DNA of 56,049 nt from Chryseobacterium gleum (GTDB lineage Bacteria; Bacteroidota; Bacteroidia; Flavobacteriales_D; Crocinitomicaceae). Location of the stretch: NCBI GenBank assembly GCA_945902775.1, contig CAMDMY010000008.1, positions 1 through 56,049 on the forward strand, read 5' to 3'. The position numbers and the translations under genes were made by a program. Position 1 is the first letter of the stretch; each line of letters opens with the position of its first letter. The notes under the pieces are model-generated. The model worked only from the letters and a program-made list of their open reading frames with translations. It had not been told where the DNA came from and made no database searches. Shown here one piece after another: positions 26,729 through 35,960 of the stretch.

Positions 26729-27814
26729 ATGATAAAGCCAGAACAATTAAAAGAAGTAAGCAATCGTATTGATGCTATTGAAGATTACCTTAAGATTAAG
26801 GAGAAAAAAATGCAATTAGCAGAGGAGGAATTAAAAACGCAAGATCCAAGTTTTTGGGATGATGCTAAAAAAGCAGAAATTCAAATGAAAGCAATTCGAA
26901 GTTTGAAATATTGGGTTTCTACTTTTGATACTTTAAAGGGGGCTTATGAGGATTTAGAAGTTTTAAATGATTTTGCAAAAGAAGGTGATGGAGACGATAA
27001 AGAATTAAAAGAGCTTTATGATTCTTTATTGGTTGAAGTTGATGCTTTGGAATTAAAAAATATGCTTTCTGGAGAGGAAGATGCTTTGAGTGCTGTACTT
27101 CAAATTACCGCTGGTGCAGGTGGAACTGAAAGTTGTGATTGGGCATCTATTCTTACTCGAATGTATATGATGTGGGGGCAAAAAAATGGGTATAAAATAA
27201 AGGAGTTAAATTACCAAGAAGGTGATGTTGCGGGAATTAAAACAGTTACTTTAGAATTTGAGGGTGAATTTGGATTTGGCTATTTAAAAGGAGAAAATGG
27301 TGTTCATCGATTGGTTCGTATCTCACCATTTGATTCAAACGCGAAAAGACATACTTCTTTTGCTTCTGTTTATGTGTACCCTTTAGTTGATGATACAATT
27401 GAAATTCATGTTAATCCCGCAGATATCACATGGGATACTTTTAGATCGGGTGGAGCAGGTGGTCAGAATGTAAATAAAGTAGAAACGGCTGTACGATTAA
27501 AGCATGGTCCTTCTGGAATTATTATTGAAAATTCTGAGTCTCGTTCTCAATTAGGAAACAAAGAAAAAGCGATGCAATTATTAAAGTCTCAATTATATGA
27601 ACTTGAATACCGAGCTCGTATGGAAAAGAGAAATGAAATTGAGGCCGGGAAAAAGAAAATTGAATGGGGATCACAAATCAGAAATTATGTACTCCATCCT
27701 TATAAATTAATTAAAGATGTTAGGACAGGTCACGAGACAGGAAATGTAGATGCCGTTCTTGATGGGGATTTAAATGATTTCTTGAAATCTTATTTGATGA
27801 CTTTCGGAAATTGA
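26729..27814 (+). CDS. prfB: Peptide chain release factor 2, without programmed frameshift
   Basis: A 361-residue class I release factor for UAA/UGA codons. The stop-recognition tripeptide SPF is at 199-201 and the peptidyl-hydrolysis motif GGQ at 244-246 ([14 protein letters not shown]). N-terminal helices are at about 5-110. In many bacteria the gene needs a +1 frameshift after the leucine of a GYL-like segment; here DYL (19-21) is followed directly by AAG with no UGA and no upstream SD-like run, so the frame is continuous. A TAnnTTTG box ends seven bases before the ATG. Confidence 0.96.
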   Translation: MIKPEQLKEVSNRIDAIEDYLKIKEKKMQLAEEELKTQDPSFWDDAKKAEIQMKAIRSLKYWVSTFDTLKGAYEDLEVLNDFAKEGDGDDKELKELYDSLLVEVDALELKNMLSGEEDALSAVLQITAGAGGTESCDWASILTRMYMMWGQKNGYKIKELNYQEGDVAGIKTVTLEFEGEFGFGYLKGENGVHRLVRISPFDSNAKRHTSFASVYVYPLVDDTIEIHVNPADITWDTFRSGGAGGQNVNKVETAVRLKHGPSGIIIENSESRSQLGNKEKAMQLLKSQLYELEYRARMEKRNEIEAGKKKIEWGSQIRNYVLHPYKLIKDVRTGHETGNVDAVLDGDLNDFLKSYLMTFGN

Positions 27815-27976
27815 TTTGGGTGTTAGGAGTTTGGTATTGGGTTTTAGCTCAGCACAGACCTAATACCTAACTAAACCATTCACCTCATTCACCAAACCAT
27901 TTCCCTCTGAAAATCTCAAAATACCGCTTATTTCAGCCTTAGACAGAGTATTTTTTTTTAGCCCGATAAACCTATA

Positions 27977-27984
27977 TAAATTTG
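27977..27984 (+). promoter_or_regulatory. Putative -7 box (TAAATTTG) of a short untranslated transcript
   Basis: Exact TAnnTTTG match with no start codon close by; about 50 bases downstream is a hairpin and T-run. It may drive a small RNA or an attenuated leader for the adhesin cassette. No clear -33 element. Confidence 0.35.
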
Positions 27985-28032
27985 CAATAGTAGTTATAGT
28001 TTATTTTATGTTTAGGTAACCGGGCTTATAAT

Positions 28033-28081
28033 CGTCATTATTTTTATAATAAATAATGACGGTTGCATTCCGGCTTTTTTT
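28033..28081 (+). terminator. Hairpin with T-run upstream of the adhesin cassette
   Basis: CGTCATTATTT (28033-28043) pairs exactly with AAATAATGACG (28051-28061) around a 7-base loop; GTTGCATTCCGGC then eight T follow. The 13-base gap between stem and T-run makes a simple terminator less certain. CGGGCT at 28021-28026 can also pair with AGCCCG at 27960-27965. Confidence 0.5.
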
Positions 28082-28268
28082 TGCCTATTTTTTTATTTTT
28101 TAACCGACCCACAATAATCTAACATCTTTATTATTATTTTAATTTTTCATGCGACTTTTTGAACGAAATTTTCGTCTGATGATTATAAATATTATTGCTA
28201 ATTTTGTTTTGTATATAATTTGCAAGAATTGCTTTAAAAATATATATCTATAAATCCAATATTAAACT

Positions 28269-31200
28269 ATGAAAAGATTTTCTAATTTATTTTTAAGTAT
28301 ATCGATACTGTTTTTATCGTTATCTAGTTATGGTGCTGATTGGTATGTGGATGATAATAGTAATGTAGGAGATCTTTACACGCCTAATTCTATATCAGGC
28401 GCGAACACACCTTCGACTCCAGGAACATCGATAGCGCCTTTTGGATCCTTAGACTATGCTCTTTCTAGAGCTTCAAATGGCGATTTTATTTATGTTGATG
28501 TAATGTTATTTCGATTATGGGCTGATATGACAAATTCAAATCTAATAACATATTCTAGTGGAATTACTAAATACAATACTCTAGTTAGTGGTGCAGCTAT
28601 ACCTTTTAATATAAACAAATCTGTAACTATTATAGGAGCAGGATCGGGCTCAACAATTTTTCATGGAGATAATGATAATGTAGTTTTTGCAAATATTACA
28701 GCTAGTAATGTTACTATCAAAAACATATATATCAAAAATTATTTTAATGATGCTTCATCCTCAGCACAAGTAATCAATATAACAGGAAATATTTCTAATG
28801 TTTTATTAGATGGAGTAGTAATTAATGGTTGTCAGGGTGGAACTAATACTTTACCAAATATAAATATATCAGGAGGTGCTAGTGTTCAAATTAAAAATTC
28901 ATTTTTTAAATGTTCTGGTTTTACAGGTAATGCAGGAGGTGGTATTCTTGTAAATAATTCAACTTTAGTTGTTGAAAACTCCTTGTTTTACCAAAATGAG
29001 AATTATGCTTTCAATGGTGGTGCAATTTTGATTTCGGGTTCTTTAAGTAATGTTTCAGTTTTAAATTCAACTTTTACAGATTGTAGAGCTAAGAATGGTG
29101 GTGCTATTTATCAGGGTGCAGGAGTACTTTCAGTTGTAGGATCTTGCTTTAATTCAAACTTAAGCTCTAGTGCTTCTCCAAGTGATGGTGGAGGTGCGTT
29201 TTGTATATCAGGAGCAACTGCAACGGCAACTTTCTCAGACTGTATATTTTCTGGAAATGAAACAACAAATAATTATATAAAAAATAATGGGTCCTCAGAT
29301 GGAGGTGCAATTAATGTCAAATCAGGGCTTGTTAACTTAAATAATTGTGCTTTTAATTTAAATAATGCATCTGATGATGGAAGTGATATATTTATTACTG
29401 GTGGCACTATTAATGTTACAAATACAAGGTTTGAATCAGTTTATGCAGGAAATAAAACTAATATTCAAAGAAATGGAGGAACTGTAAATTTAGAAAACTC
29501 TGGTGATGCAGTTGCAAATGGAAGCGGTGTAAGTGTTACACAGCCTGAAACTGTCGGATTAATAAATGAAGTAAATACAAATGCTCCCACAGGAACACCC
29601 CTTACAGCTTGTTTTGAGACATCCGCTATACTATCATGTTCTGCTTCTTTAGACTGTAGTAATGAAACTAATAAACCAGTTATTTTTAATTGCGCAACAG
29701 ACAAATCTTTTGTTGGTTGTTCAGTTGTATTAGGTGATTACCGTGCCGAGGTATCAGCTTATGATGACTGTTCTTTTACAGTAAGTCAAAATCCTTTACC
29801 TGGCACTGTTGTAAATGTAAATACTGTTGTAACAATTACTGTAACAGATAGCAAAGGTAACTTTTCATTATGTTCATTTGATGTAACCCTTGGTGGAGGT
29901 ACGCCTATTCCTGTAGTTGGTATAATCGTTCAACCAACTTGTTCTACTCCGACAGCAAGCGTTGATTTAAGTGGATTACCATCATCAGGAACTTGGACAA
30001 TTACAGCAAGTCCTGGAGCTCTTACTCAAACTGGAACAGGAACAACGGCAAATTTCACAGGATTATCTGCTAATACTACTTATACATTTACTGTAACAGA
30101 TGGTGTTTCGGGATGTACTTCTCCTTCATCTGCTAATGTAATAATTAATGTCTCATCTGTTCCAACTACTCCAACAGCAACAGTAACAACTCAGCCTACT
30201 TGTGCTATTACAACAGGAACGATAACTGTTACATCTCCAGCGACAGCATTAAATGTTACTTATACAGTAACAGGCACATCACCAGTAGTTGCGCCAATCA
30301 CTAATTCAACAGGAATATTTTCAGGATTATCACCAGGGGATTATTCTGTAACGACTTCAAATACTACTACAAGTTGTACTTCAACCGGACTTTCACTTAC
30401 AGTTAGTTCCTTTCCTTCTTTACCTTCTACTCCAGCTGCAACAGTAACAACTCAGCCTACTTGTGCTATTGCAACAGGAACGATAACTGTTACATCTCCA
30501 TCGACAGCATTAAATGTTACTTATACAGTAACAGGCACATCACCAGTAGTTGCACCAATCACTAATTCAACAGGAATATTTTCAGGATTATCACCAGGGG
30601 ATTATTCTGTAACGACTACAAATACTACTACAAGTTGTACTTCAACCGGACTTTCACTTACCGTTAGTTCTGTTCCTTCTTTACCTTCTGCTCCAACAGC
30701 AACAGTAACAACACAGCCAACTTGTGCTATTACAACAGGAACGATAACTGTTACCTCTCCAGCGACAGCATTAAATGTTACGTATACAGTAACAGGCACA
30801 TCTCCGGTAGTTGCACCAATCACTAATTCAACCGGAATATTTTCAGGATTATCACCAGGGGATTATTCTGTAACGACTTCAAATACTACTACAAGTTGTA
30901 CTTCAAACGGACTTTCACTTACCGTTAGTTCTGTTCCTTCTTTACCTTCTACTCCAGTTGCAACAGTAACAACTCAGCCTAGTTGTGGTGTGTCAAAAGG
31001 AACAATAACAGTAACTTCACCTGCTACTGCAATTAATATCACTTATAAAGTAACAGGAACAGCTCCTATAGTTGCTCCTGTAACAAATTCAACAGGAATT
31101 TTTACAAATTTGACTCCTGGTACATATTCTGTGATTTCATCAAATACTACTTCAGGCTGTGACTCACCAATCCTTTCATTGACAGTAAATGCTGACCCAA

Positions 31201-32195
31201 CAATTTATTCAGCTCCAACTGCTTCAGTGTCAACACAACCGAGTTGTATTATTTCAAAAGGAACTATAACAGTAGCTTCACCTAGCCCAGGAGTTAATAT
31301 AACTTATACTTTAACAGGAACTTTACCAGTAGTTGGAGGAATTACAAATACAACAGGTGTGTTTACTGGATTAACAGCAGGCATATATTCTGTAATTACT
31401 TCTAATACGAATTCAGGATGTAGTTCTCCTATTCTTTCATTAACAGTTAATGCTCAACCACTTTCACCTTCAGCTCCAACTGGTGATACAAAACAATATT
31501 TTTGTTCATTACCAAACGAGTCAACTGTTGCTGATTTAAAAGCAAATGGAACTTCTGTAAATTGGTATTCTGCATCTACAGGTGGTATTCAATTTGATCC
31601 AGTAGTTAAATTAGTTGATAATACACATTATTATGCTAGTCAGACAAATATTTCAGGTTGCGAAAGTGCTTCTCGATTGGATGTATTGGTTCACTTGAGT
31701 AATTTAACGGTAAGTAAAAAATCGGCTATTAAACCATATTGTGGACATTCGGATGGAAATATAGTTGTTCAAGCTCAGAATGGTATAGGAAACTATTCAT
31801 ATACTTGGAATGAGGGAACTTTAAATGATACAATATCTAAAATTGGAGTTGGGAATTATACTGTAATTGCAACTGATTCAATAGGATGTACCGCTAAATT
31901 AACTATTGAGATTTCTTGTAAATATGCTGATATACCTCAAGTAGTTTCTGCGAATGGTAATGGTAAAAATGAAACGTGGGTAATACATGCTGATCCAACA
32001 ACAAGTGTACAGATATATAATAGATGGGGAAGTTTAGTTTATTCAGCATTACCTTATAATGATGATTGGTATGGACAAACAAATGTAGGAGCAACTATAG
32101 GAGATGAAGCTTTGCCAAGTGGAACCTATTTCTATATGATTGATAATAAAGATGGTGAGAAACCATTATCAGGCTACATTGAATTAATTAAATAA
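28269..32195 (+). CDS. Secreted beta-helix/Ig-repeat adhesin with T9SS type B sorting domain
   Basis: A 1308-residue protein. The signal peptide (MKRFSNLFLSISILFLSLSSYGA) leads to a parallel beta-helix domain (about 30-420) with many N-N-S-x-F/GG-A-I turns such as FNGGAILISG and NGGAIYQGAG. A HYR-like domain follows (about 450-545, with VTDSKGNFSLCSFDVTL), then one Ig-like domain, five 87-residue Ig-like repeats (about 637-1072), a further Ig-like module (NWYSASTGG), a SprB-like segment (SYTWNEG, GNYTVIATDSIGC), and a C-terminal gliding-motility/T9SS type B domain (about 1215-1308: VQIYNRWGSLVY, GTYFYMIDNKDG, GYIELIK). It is the first gene of a three-gene set with PorP/SprF- and OmpA-family genes 18 and 21 bp apart. 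Role: surface adhesion or motility, inferred. Confidence 0.9.
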   Translation: MKRFSNLFLSISILFLSLSSYGADWYVDDNSNVGDLYTPNSISGANTPSTPGTSIAPFGSLDYALSRASNGDFIYVDVMLFRLWADMTNSNLITYSSGITKYNTLVSGAAIPFNINKSVTIIGAGSGSTIFHGDNDNVVFANITASNVTIKNIYIKNYFNDASSSAQVINITGNISNVLLDGVVINGCQGGTNTLPNINISGGASVQIKNSFFKCSGFTGNAGGGILVNNSTLVVENSLFYQNENYAFNGGAILISGSLSNVSVLNSTFTDCRAKNGGAIYQGAGVLSVVGSCFNSNLSSSASPSDGGGAFCISGATATATFSDCIFSGNETTNNYIKNNGSSDGGAINVKSGLVNLNNCAFNLNNASDDGSDIFITGGTINVTNTRFESVYAGNKTNIQRNGGTVNLENSGDAVANGSGVSVTQPETVGLINEVNTNAPTGTPLTACFETSAILSCSASLDCSNETNKPVIFNCATDKSFVGCSVVLGDYRAEVSAYDDCSFTVSQNPLPGTVVNVNTVVTITVTDSKGNFSLCSFDVTLGGGTPIPVVGIIVQPTCSTPTASVDLSGLPSSGTWTITASPGALTQTGTGTTANFTGLSANTTYTFTVTDGVSGCTSPSSANVIINVSSVPTTPTATVTTQPTCAITTGTITVTSPATALNVTYTVTGTSPVVAPITNSTGIFSGLSPGDYSVTTSNTTTSCTSTGLSLTVSSFPSLPSTPAATVTTQPTCAIATGTITVTSPSTALNVTYTVTGTSPVVAPITNSTGIFSGLSPGDYSVTTTNTTTSCTSTGLSLTVSSVPSLPSAPTATVTTQPTCAITTGTITVTSPATALNVTYTVTGTSPVVAPITNSTGIFSGLSPGDYSVTTSNTTTSCTSNGLSLTVSSVPSLPSTPVATVTTQPSCGVSKGTITVTSPATAINITYKVTGTAPIVAPVTNSTGIFTNLTPGTYSVISSNTTSGCDSPILSLTVNADPTIYSAPTASVSTQPSCIISKGTITVASPSPGVNITYTLTGTLPVVGGITNTTGVFTGLTAGIYSVITSNTNSGCSSPILSLTVNAQPLSPSAPTGDTKQYFCSLPNESTVADLKANGTSVNWYSASTGGIQFDPVVKLVDNTHYYASQTNISGCESASRLDVLVHLSNLTVSKKSAIKPYCGHSDGNIVVQAQNGIGNYSYTWNEGTLNDTISKIGVGNYTVIATDSIGCTAKLTIEISCKYADIPQVVSANGNGKNETWVIHADPTTSVQIYNRWGSLVYSALPYNDDWYGQTNVGATIGDEALPSGTYFYMIDNKDGEKPLSGYIELIK
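30180..31484 (+). repeat. Five tandem 261-bp (87-residue) coding repeats
   Basis: The T-V-T-T-Q-P codons start at 30180, 30441, 30702, 30963 and 31224, exactly 261 bp apart. The first three units are almost identical at DNA level, including silent positions; the last two have diverged. Each ends with two Ser/Pro-rich linker residues such as SSVPSLPS. Confidence 0.92.
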
Positions 32196-32213
32196 TAGAA
32201 GTTTTATTAAGTT

Positions 32214-33143
32214 ATGAATTTACTAAAAACAAAAAATATAGTAGCATTGTTTATCTTAATGTTGTCATTTTCAACATTGGCACAACAGGACGAACAAAGT
32301 AGCTTATATATGTTCAATCCTTTACAATTTAATCCTGCTTATGCAGGGAGTAGAGGAGATTTAAATGCTACAGCTGTAATTAGAAGTCAGTGGGTTGGTA
32401 TTAACGGGGCTCCTAAAAGTCAGTTTTTATCTTTGAATTCACCTTTGTCTTTTAAAAATATGGCTGCAGGTTTTCATTTAAGTAATGATATAATCGGAGC
32501 AAAAACAAGAACAAGTTTTTATGGTGATTATGCTTACACTTTAAATTTTAAAGATGGTAAACGATTGAATTTAGGAGTGTCTGCAGGAGGTGAACAAATA
32601 GCAATTGATTATGCTAAATTGTTAGCTCAAGATCCAACAGAAACGGATGTGTTAAGTTCAATCACGCAAATGAAATTTAATTCGGGTGTTGGAGCTTATT
32701 ATTACTCAGAACGTTTTTATGCTGGATTTAGTATTCCAAGGTTGTTTGAAACAAGTTTAAAAGCAAATTCAATTGTTTTAACCAATACTTATACGAAAAG
32801 ACATTATTTCTTTACTTTAGGTTATGTGTTTCCAATTAATTCAGTAATTGATTTAAAAACAAGTGCTTTAATTAAAGCAACAGCAAATGCCCCATTGTCA
32901 GTTGATTTAAATGCAAATCTTTTCTTTTTTAAGAAAATATGGGCGGGGATGATGTTTAGATATTATGAATCACTAGGCATTAATGTTGCTTATCAATACA
33001 AAGAATCTTTCATGTTTGGTTATTCTTTTGATTATCCAATAAATGGATTAAATAGAGTAAATAATGCTGGTTCACATGAAATAATGCTTAATTATAGCAT
33101 AAACAGTAAGAAAAAAGCATTTGGATCTCCAAGATATTTCTAA
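32214..33143 (+). CDS. PorP/SprF-family outer-membrane protein
   Basis: A 309-residue protein with a signal peptide (MNLLKTKNIVALFILMLSFSTLAQ) and the PorP/SprF hallmarks: QDEQSSLYMFNPLQFNPAYAGS right after it, RSQWVGINGAPKSQFLSLNSP, a series of beta-barrel-like strands, and a C-terminal GSHEIMLNYS. In Flavobacterium johnsoniae SprF is needed for secretion of the adhesin SprB, and related PorP-like proteins anchor type B cargo. The position directly after an adhesin gene with a type B sorting domain suggests it acts on that protein. It lies 18 bp after the adhesin stop and 21 bp before the OmpA gene. Confidence 0.93.
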   Translation: MNLLKTKNIVALFILMLSFSTLAQQDEQSSLYMFNPLQFNPAYAGSRGDLNATAVIRSQWVGINGAPKSQFLSLNSPLSFKNMAAGFHLSNDIIGAKTRTSFYGDYAYTLNFKDGKRLNLGVSAGGEQIAIDYAKLLAQDPTETDVLSSITQMKFNSGVGAYYYSERFYAGFSIPRLFETSLKANSIVLTNTYTKRHYFFTLGYVFPINSVIDLKTSALIKATANAPLSVDLNANLFFFKKIWAGMMFRYYESLGINVAYQYKESFMFGYSFDYPINGLNRVNNAGSHEIMLNYSINSKKKAFGSPRYF

Positions 33144-33164
33144 AATTACGTCAAGAATTTAATT

Positions 33165-35285
33165 ATGAAAATTATATTAATAGTAAGTTGTTTTGTCGCT
33201 TTTTCGATTAGTTCAATTGGACAAAATTTAAAAATAAATCAAGCTGAAACTTATTTTAAGGAATTCAGGTATGCTGAAGCAACTCCAATTTATAAAGAGT
33301 TAATTGAGAAAAATCAGATAAATATTGATGCAAATGAATCTGTATACAGACATGCTGTTATTTCATCAGATAAAAGTCATGATTTTGATTTTGAATATCA
33401 AGTATTAGCAAAATTGAGTCAAAGTTCTAAATATACTTTTGAGGATGCTTTTAATTATTTTCAATTAAGCCTTTTTCTAGGGTTTCATGAAAAAGCAAAA
33501 GAGATTTTAAATAGTGAAATCGTTAAAACAAATACAGATACTAGAAAATTAATTTTAGATAAATACAAAGGCGGCGCTGAATTAGATAAAATTAAAAGTT
33601 TAGATTCTTCTATTTATAAAATTATAAAATCAGAATTTAACTCAGGAAAAGGTGATTTTAATGCGATTTATCATCCAAAAGGGATTGCTTTTACATCTGC
33701 TCGTGATTTAGCTTTTAGAAAATCAACTTTTGATAATTCTTCTTATTTAAATCTTTATCTATATTCAAAAGATAGTAGCGTTAATGAATTAAAGTTTTTA
33801 GAAACAGCTAGACATGATGGTACCGCATACTATGATAGCACAAATCAGGTTTGGTATTATTCTAAAAACTTACCTTCTAAAAAAGCAGGTTTATTGACAA
33901 CAACTGGTTTGTTTATTTATGATGAAAAATCAAAAGTTGAAATACCTTTCCCATTTAATTCAGTTAATTTTTATCTAGCCCAACCTTCATTATCTAATGA
34001 CGGAAAAACATTATGGTTTACATCTAATAGAGAAGGAGGATTTGGAAAATCAGATATTTGGTATTCTGTCAAATCAAATACAGATTGGACAGAGCCAATT
34101 AATGCGGGTTCATCAATTAATACTTCTGAAAATGAAATGTTCCCTTTTTACCAAAATGGAAAAATTTATTTTTCTTCAAACGGTCATGCTGGTGTGGGGG
34201 GATTGGATATATTCTCTGTTAGCTATAAAGATGGAGTGACGAGTGATTTTAAAAATTTGGGAACTAATTTAAATTCAAATGGTGATGATTTTGCTCTAGT
34301 TTTAGATAAAACTGAAAAAAATGGATTCTTTTCATCTAATAGAGAAAATTTCACGGATAATATTTATTCTATAATTATTACCAATTTAAATTTTGTATTT
34401 AAAGCAACTTTAGTGGCAGAAGGAACAGATATTAAGTCAATTCAAAAAATACCTGTTTTAGTTAAGAAAGATGACATTGTTATAGATACATTATATGCTG
34501 ATGCCACTGGTAATATTGAATTCACAGGAGAAAAAAATAGTAACTATACGTTTGAAATTAACGATAATGAATTTTTACCATTAACTGATAATTATTCAAC
34601 TGTAGGTAAAACTGAAAGTGATACCACATATAAAACATTTGATTTAACTTCTAAATATGTAGATGTGATTTCTAACGTTTTTGATACTAAAACAAATTCA
34701 ATATTGCCAAATACAGAAGTTGAAATAAAAAATACGATTACGGGCGAAATAATTAAACAAGTTTCGGATAAAGATGGTATGATAAATACCAAATTATTAA
34801 GGAATGTTGAATATGAAATTATGGCTAAAAAAGAGGGCTTTGAAGAACATTTATCTAACTTATCTACTATCACAAAAGAAAAGGAAATTAAAGCTCCAAT
34901 TGGTTTAACTGTTAAAATGGAAATTGGTTCAGTATTACCAATGAAACGATTGAATTTTGATTTTGCTAAATCTTCACTAAGAAAATCGGATATGCTTGAA
35001 TTAGATAAAGTTGTTTTGTTTATGAAGGCAAATCCAACTGTTGTTTTAGAGTTTAGTTCTTATACTGATTCAAGAGGAAATGATAATTTCAATATGGAGC
35101 TGTCACGTAAGAGAACTGAAACAACGTTAAACTATATTAAGTCAAAAGGAATCAAAAAAGAATTTATTTTGGGTAAATGGTATGGGGAATCGCAATTAGT
35201 AAATGAATGTGGAAATGATTCGAATTGTACCGAAGAACAACACCAAGAGAATAGAAGAACTGAGATTAAAATAGTAAGTTTATAA
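33165..35285 (+). CDS. TPR/PD40/OmpA-family envelope protein
   Basis: A 706-residue protein with a signal peptide ending near ISSIGQ. It has N-terminal TPR-like helices (about 20-130), PD40/WD40-like beta-propeller repeats (about 155-410: LWFTSNREGGFGKSDIWY, IYFSSNGHAGVGGLDIF, NGFFSSNRENFTDNIY), carboxypeptidase-regulatory-like beta domains (about 415-585), and a C-terminal OmpA peptidoglycan-binding domain (about 590-706: LNFDFAKSSL, YTDSRGNDNFNMELSRKR). The order matches OmpA proteins regularly found after PorP/SprF genes in Bacteroidota. It probably ties the complex to peptidoglycan. A strong terminator follows. Confidence 0.92.
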   Translation: MKIILIVSCFVAFSISSIGQNLKINQAETYFKEFRYAEATPIYKELIEKNQINIDANESVYRHAVISSDKSHDFDFEYQVLAKLSQSSKYTFEDAFNYFQLSLFLGFHEKAKEILNSEIVKTNTDTRKLILDKYKGGAELDKIKSLDSSIYKIIKSEFNSGKGDFNAIYHPKGIAFTSARDLAFRKSTFDNSSYLNLYLYSKDSSVNELKFLETARHDGTAYYDSTNQVWYYSKNLPSKKAGLLTTTGLFIYDEKSKVEIPFPFNSVNFYLAQPSLSNDGKTLWFTSNREGGFGKSDIWYSVKSNTDWTEPINAGSSINTSENEMFPFYQNGKIYFSSNGHAGVGGLDIFSVSYKDGVTSDFKNLGTNLNSNGDDFALVLDKTEKNGFFSSNRENFTDNIYSIIITNLNFVFKATLVAEGTDIKSIQKIPVLVKKDDIVIDTLYADATGNIEFTGEKNSNYTFEINDNEFLPLTDNYSTVGKTESDTTYKTFDLTSKYVDVISNVFDTKTNSILPNTEVEIKNTITGEIIKQVSDKDGMINTKLLRNVEYEIMAKKEGFEEHLSNLSTITKEKEIKAPIGLTVKMEIGSVLPMKRLNFDFAKSSLRKSDMLELDKVVLFMKANPTVVLEFSSYTDSRGNDNFNMELSRKRTETTLNYIKSKGIKKEFILGKWYGESQLVNECGNDSNCTEEQHQENRRTEIKIVSL

Positions 35286-35311
35286 ACAACCAACAATTTA
35301 TTTTGAGGAAT

Positions 35312-35339
35312 AGCAACTATGAAAATAGTTGCTTTTTTT
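35312..35339 (+). terminator. Hairpin terminator of the adhesin-PorP/SprF-OmpA cassette
   Basis: AGCAACTAT pairs exactly with ATAGTTGCT around the tetraloop GAAA, followed by seven T. Confidence 0.9.
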
Positions 35340-35924
35340 GTTTTTCATTTTTAATTCTTCAAAATTAAAAATCTAATTTATTCATAAAACCTCACTATTT
35401 CATTTTTGATTAATTTGAAATCTTTTGTTTGTGTAATTCACCTATGAAATCGATCTTCTTTTCATCAATTTTAGGGCTTTAAATTACCTTTTTTAGTGAA
35501 GTCTCTTGAAATAAACTTTCCCCCTTCAATTCCTCTTTCTCTTTTTAGATATCCAAAATCAAAATAATAGAAAAGACATAGGTTATTGATTTAATACAAT
35601 TTACAACCTTGAAATTCTCTATCTTTTATAAATTTAGTATAAAACATTGTTATTTTAAATCGTTGTATACCACTTTATTTTGGTGTATGAATACAATAAT
35701 AATCAATCATTACCATAAGTTCAAAAGATGTTAAATCTATATTAATTTAACGGTTTATAGCTATTGTAAATTAATGTTAAATTATAAACAAAATGATATT
35801 TTTTAGTTTTTTTTAACTAACATTTTACCACAAAATTTCTAACCATTCATTATTGATTTTTCTCATTTTACTACCTAAAGTGTCTGCTTGCAACGTATTT
35901 TAAAAAAAGCGAAAGTGAAATATA

Positions 35925-35932
35925 TATTTTTG
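35925..35932 (+). promoter_or_regulatory. Putative -7 box (TATTTTTG) of the T9SS type A protein gene
   Basis: Matches TAnnTTTG, 28 bases upstream of the ATG at 35961. Confidence 0.4.
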
Positions 35933-35960
35933 AAAGTATAATATTTTGCTACTACATACT

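Larger units (their letters stand above)
27815..28268. other. Structured intergenic region between prfB and the T9SS adhesin cassette
   Basis: 454 bp without a gene. It holds a word-repeat island (27815-27880: GGGTGTTAGG, GGTATTGGG, then CCTAATACCTAACTAAACC), a T-run, a TAAATTTG box, and an 11-bp perfect hairpin followed by eight T. The last 180 bp before the adhesin are AT-rich with no structure I can see. Confidence 0.6.
35286..35960. other. AT-rich intergenic region
   Basis: About 675 bp without a gene. It starts with a terminator (35312-35339) and ends with a -7-like box before the next gene. Between them I see only AT-rich sequence, no convincing hairpin, repeat or coding frame. Confidence 0.55.

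Noticed and set aside
35946-35960. TTG start five codons before the type A T9SS protein
   Set aside because: The ATG at 35961 gives a normal signal peptide and lies at a proper distance from the promoter-like box.
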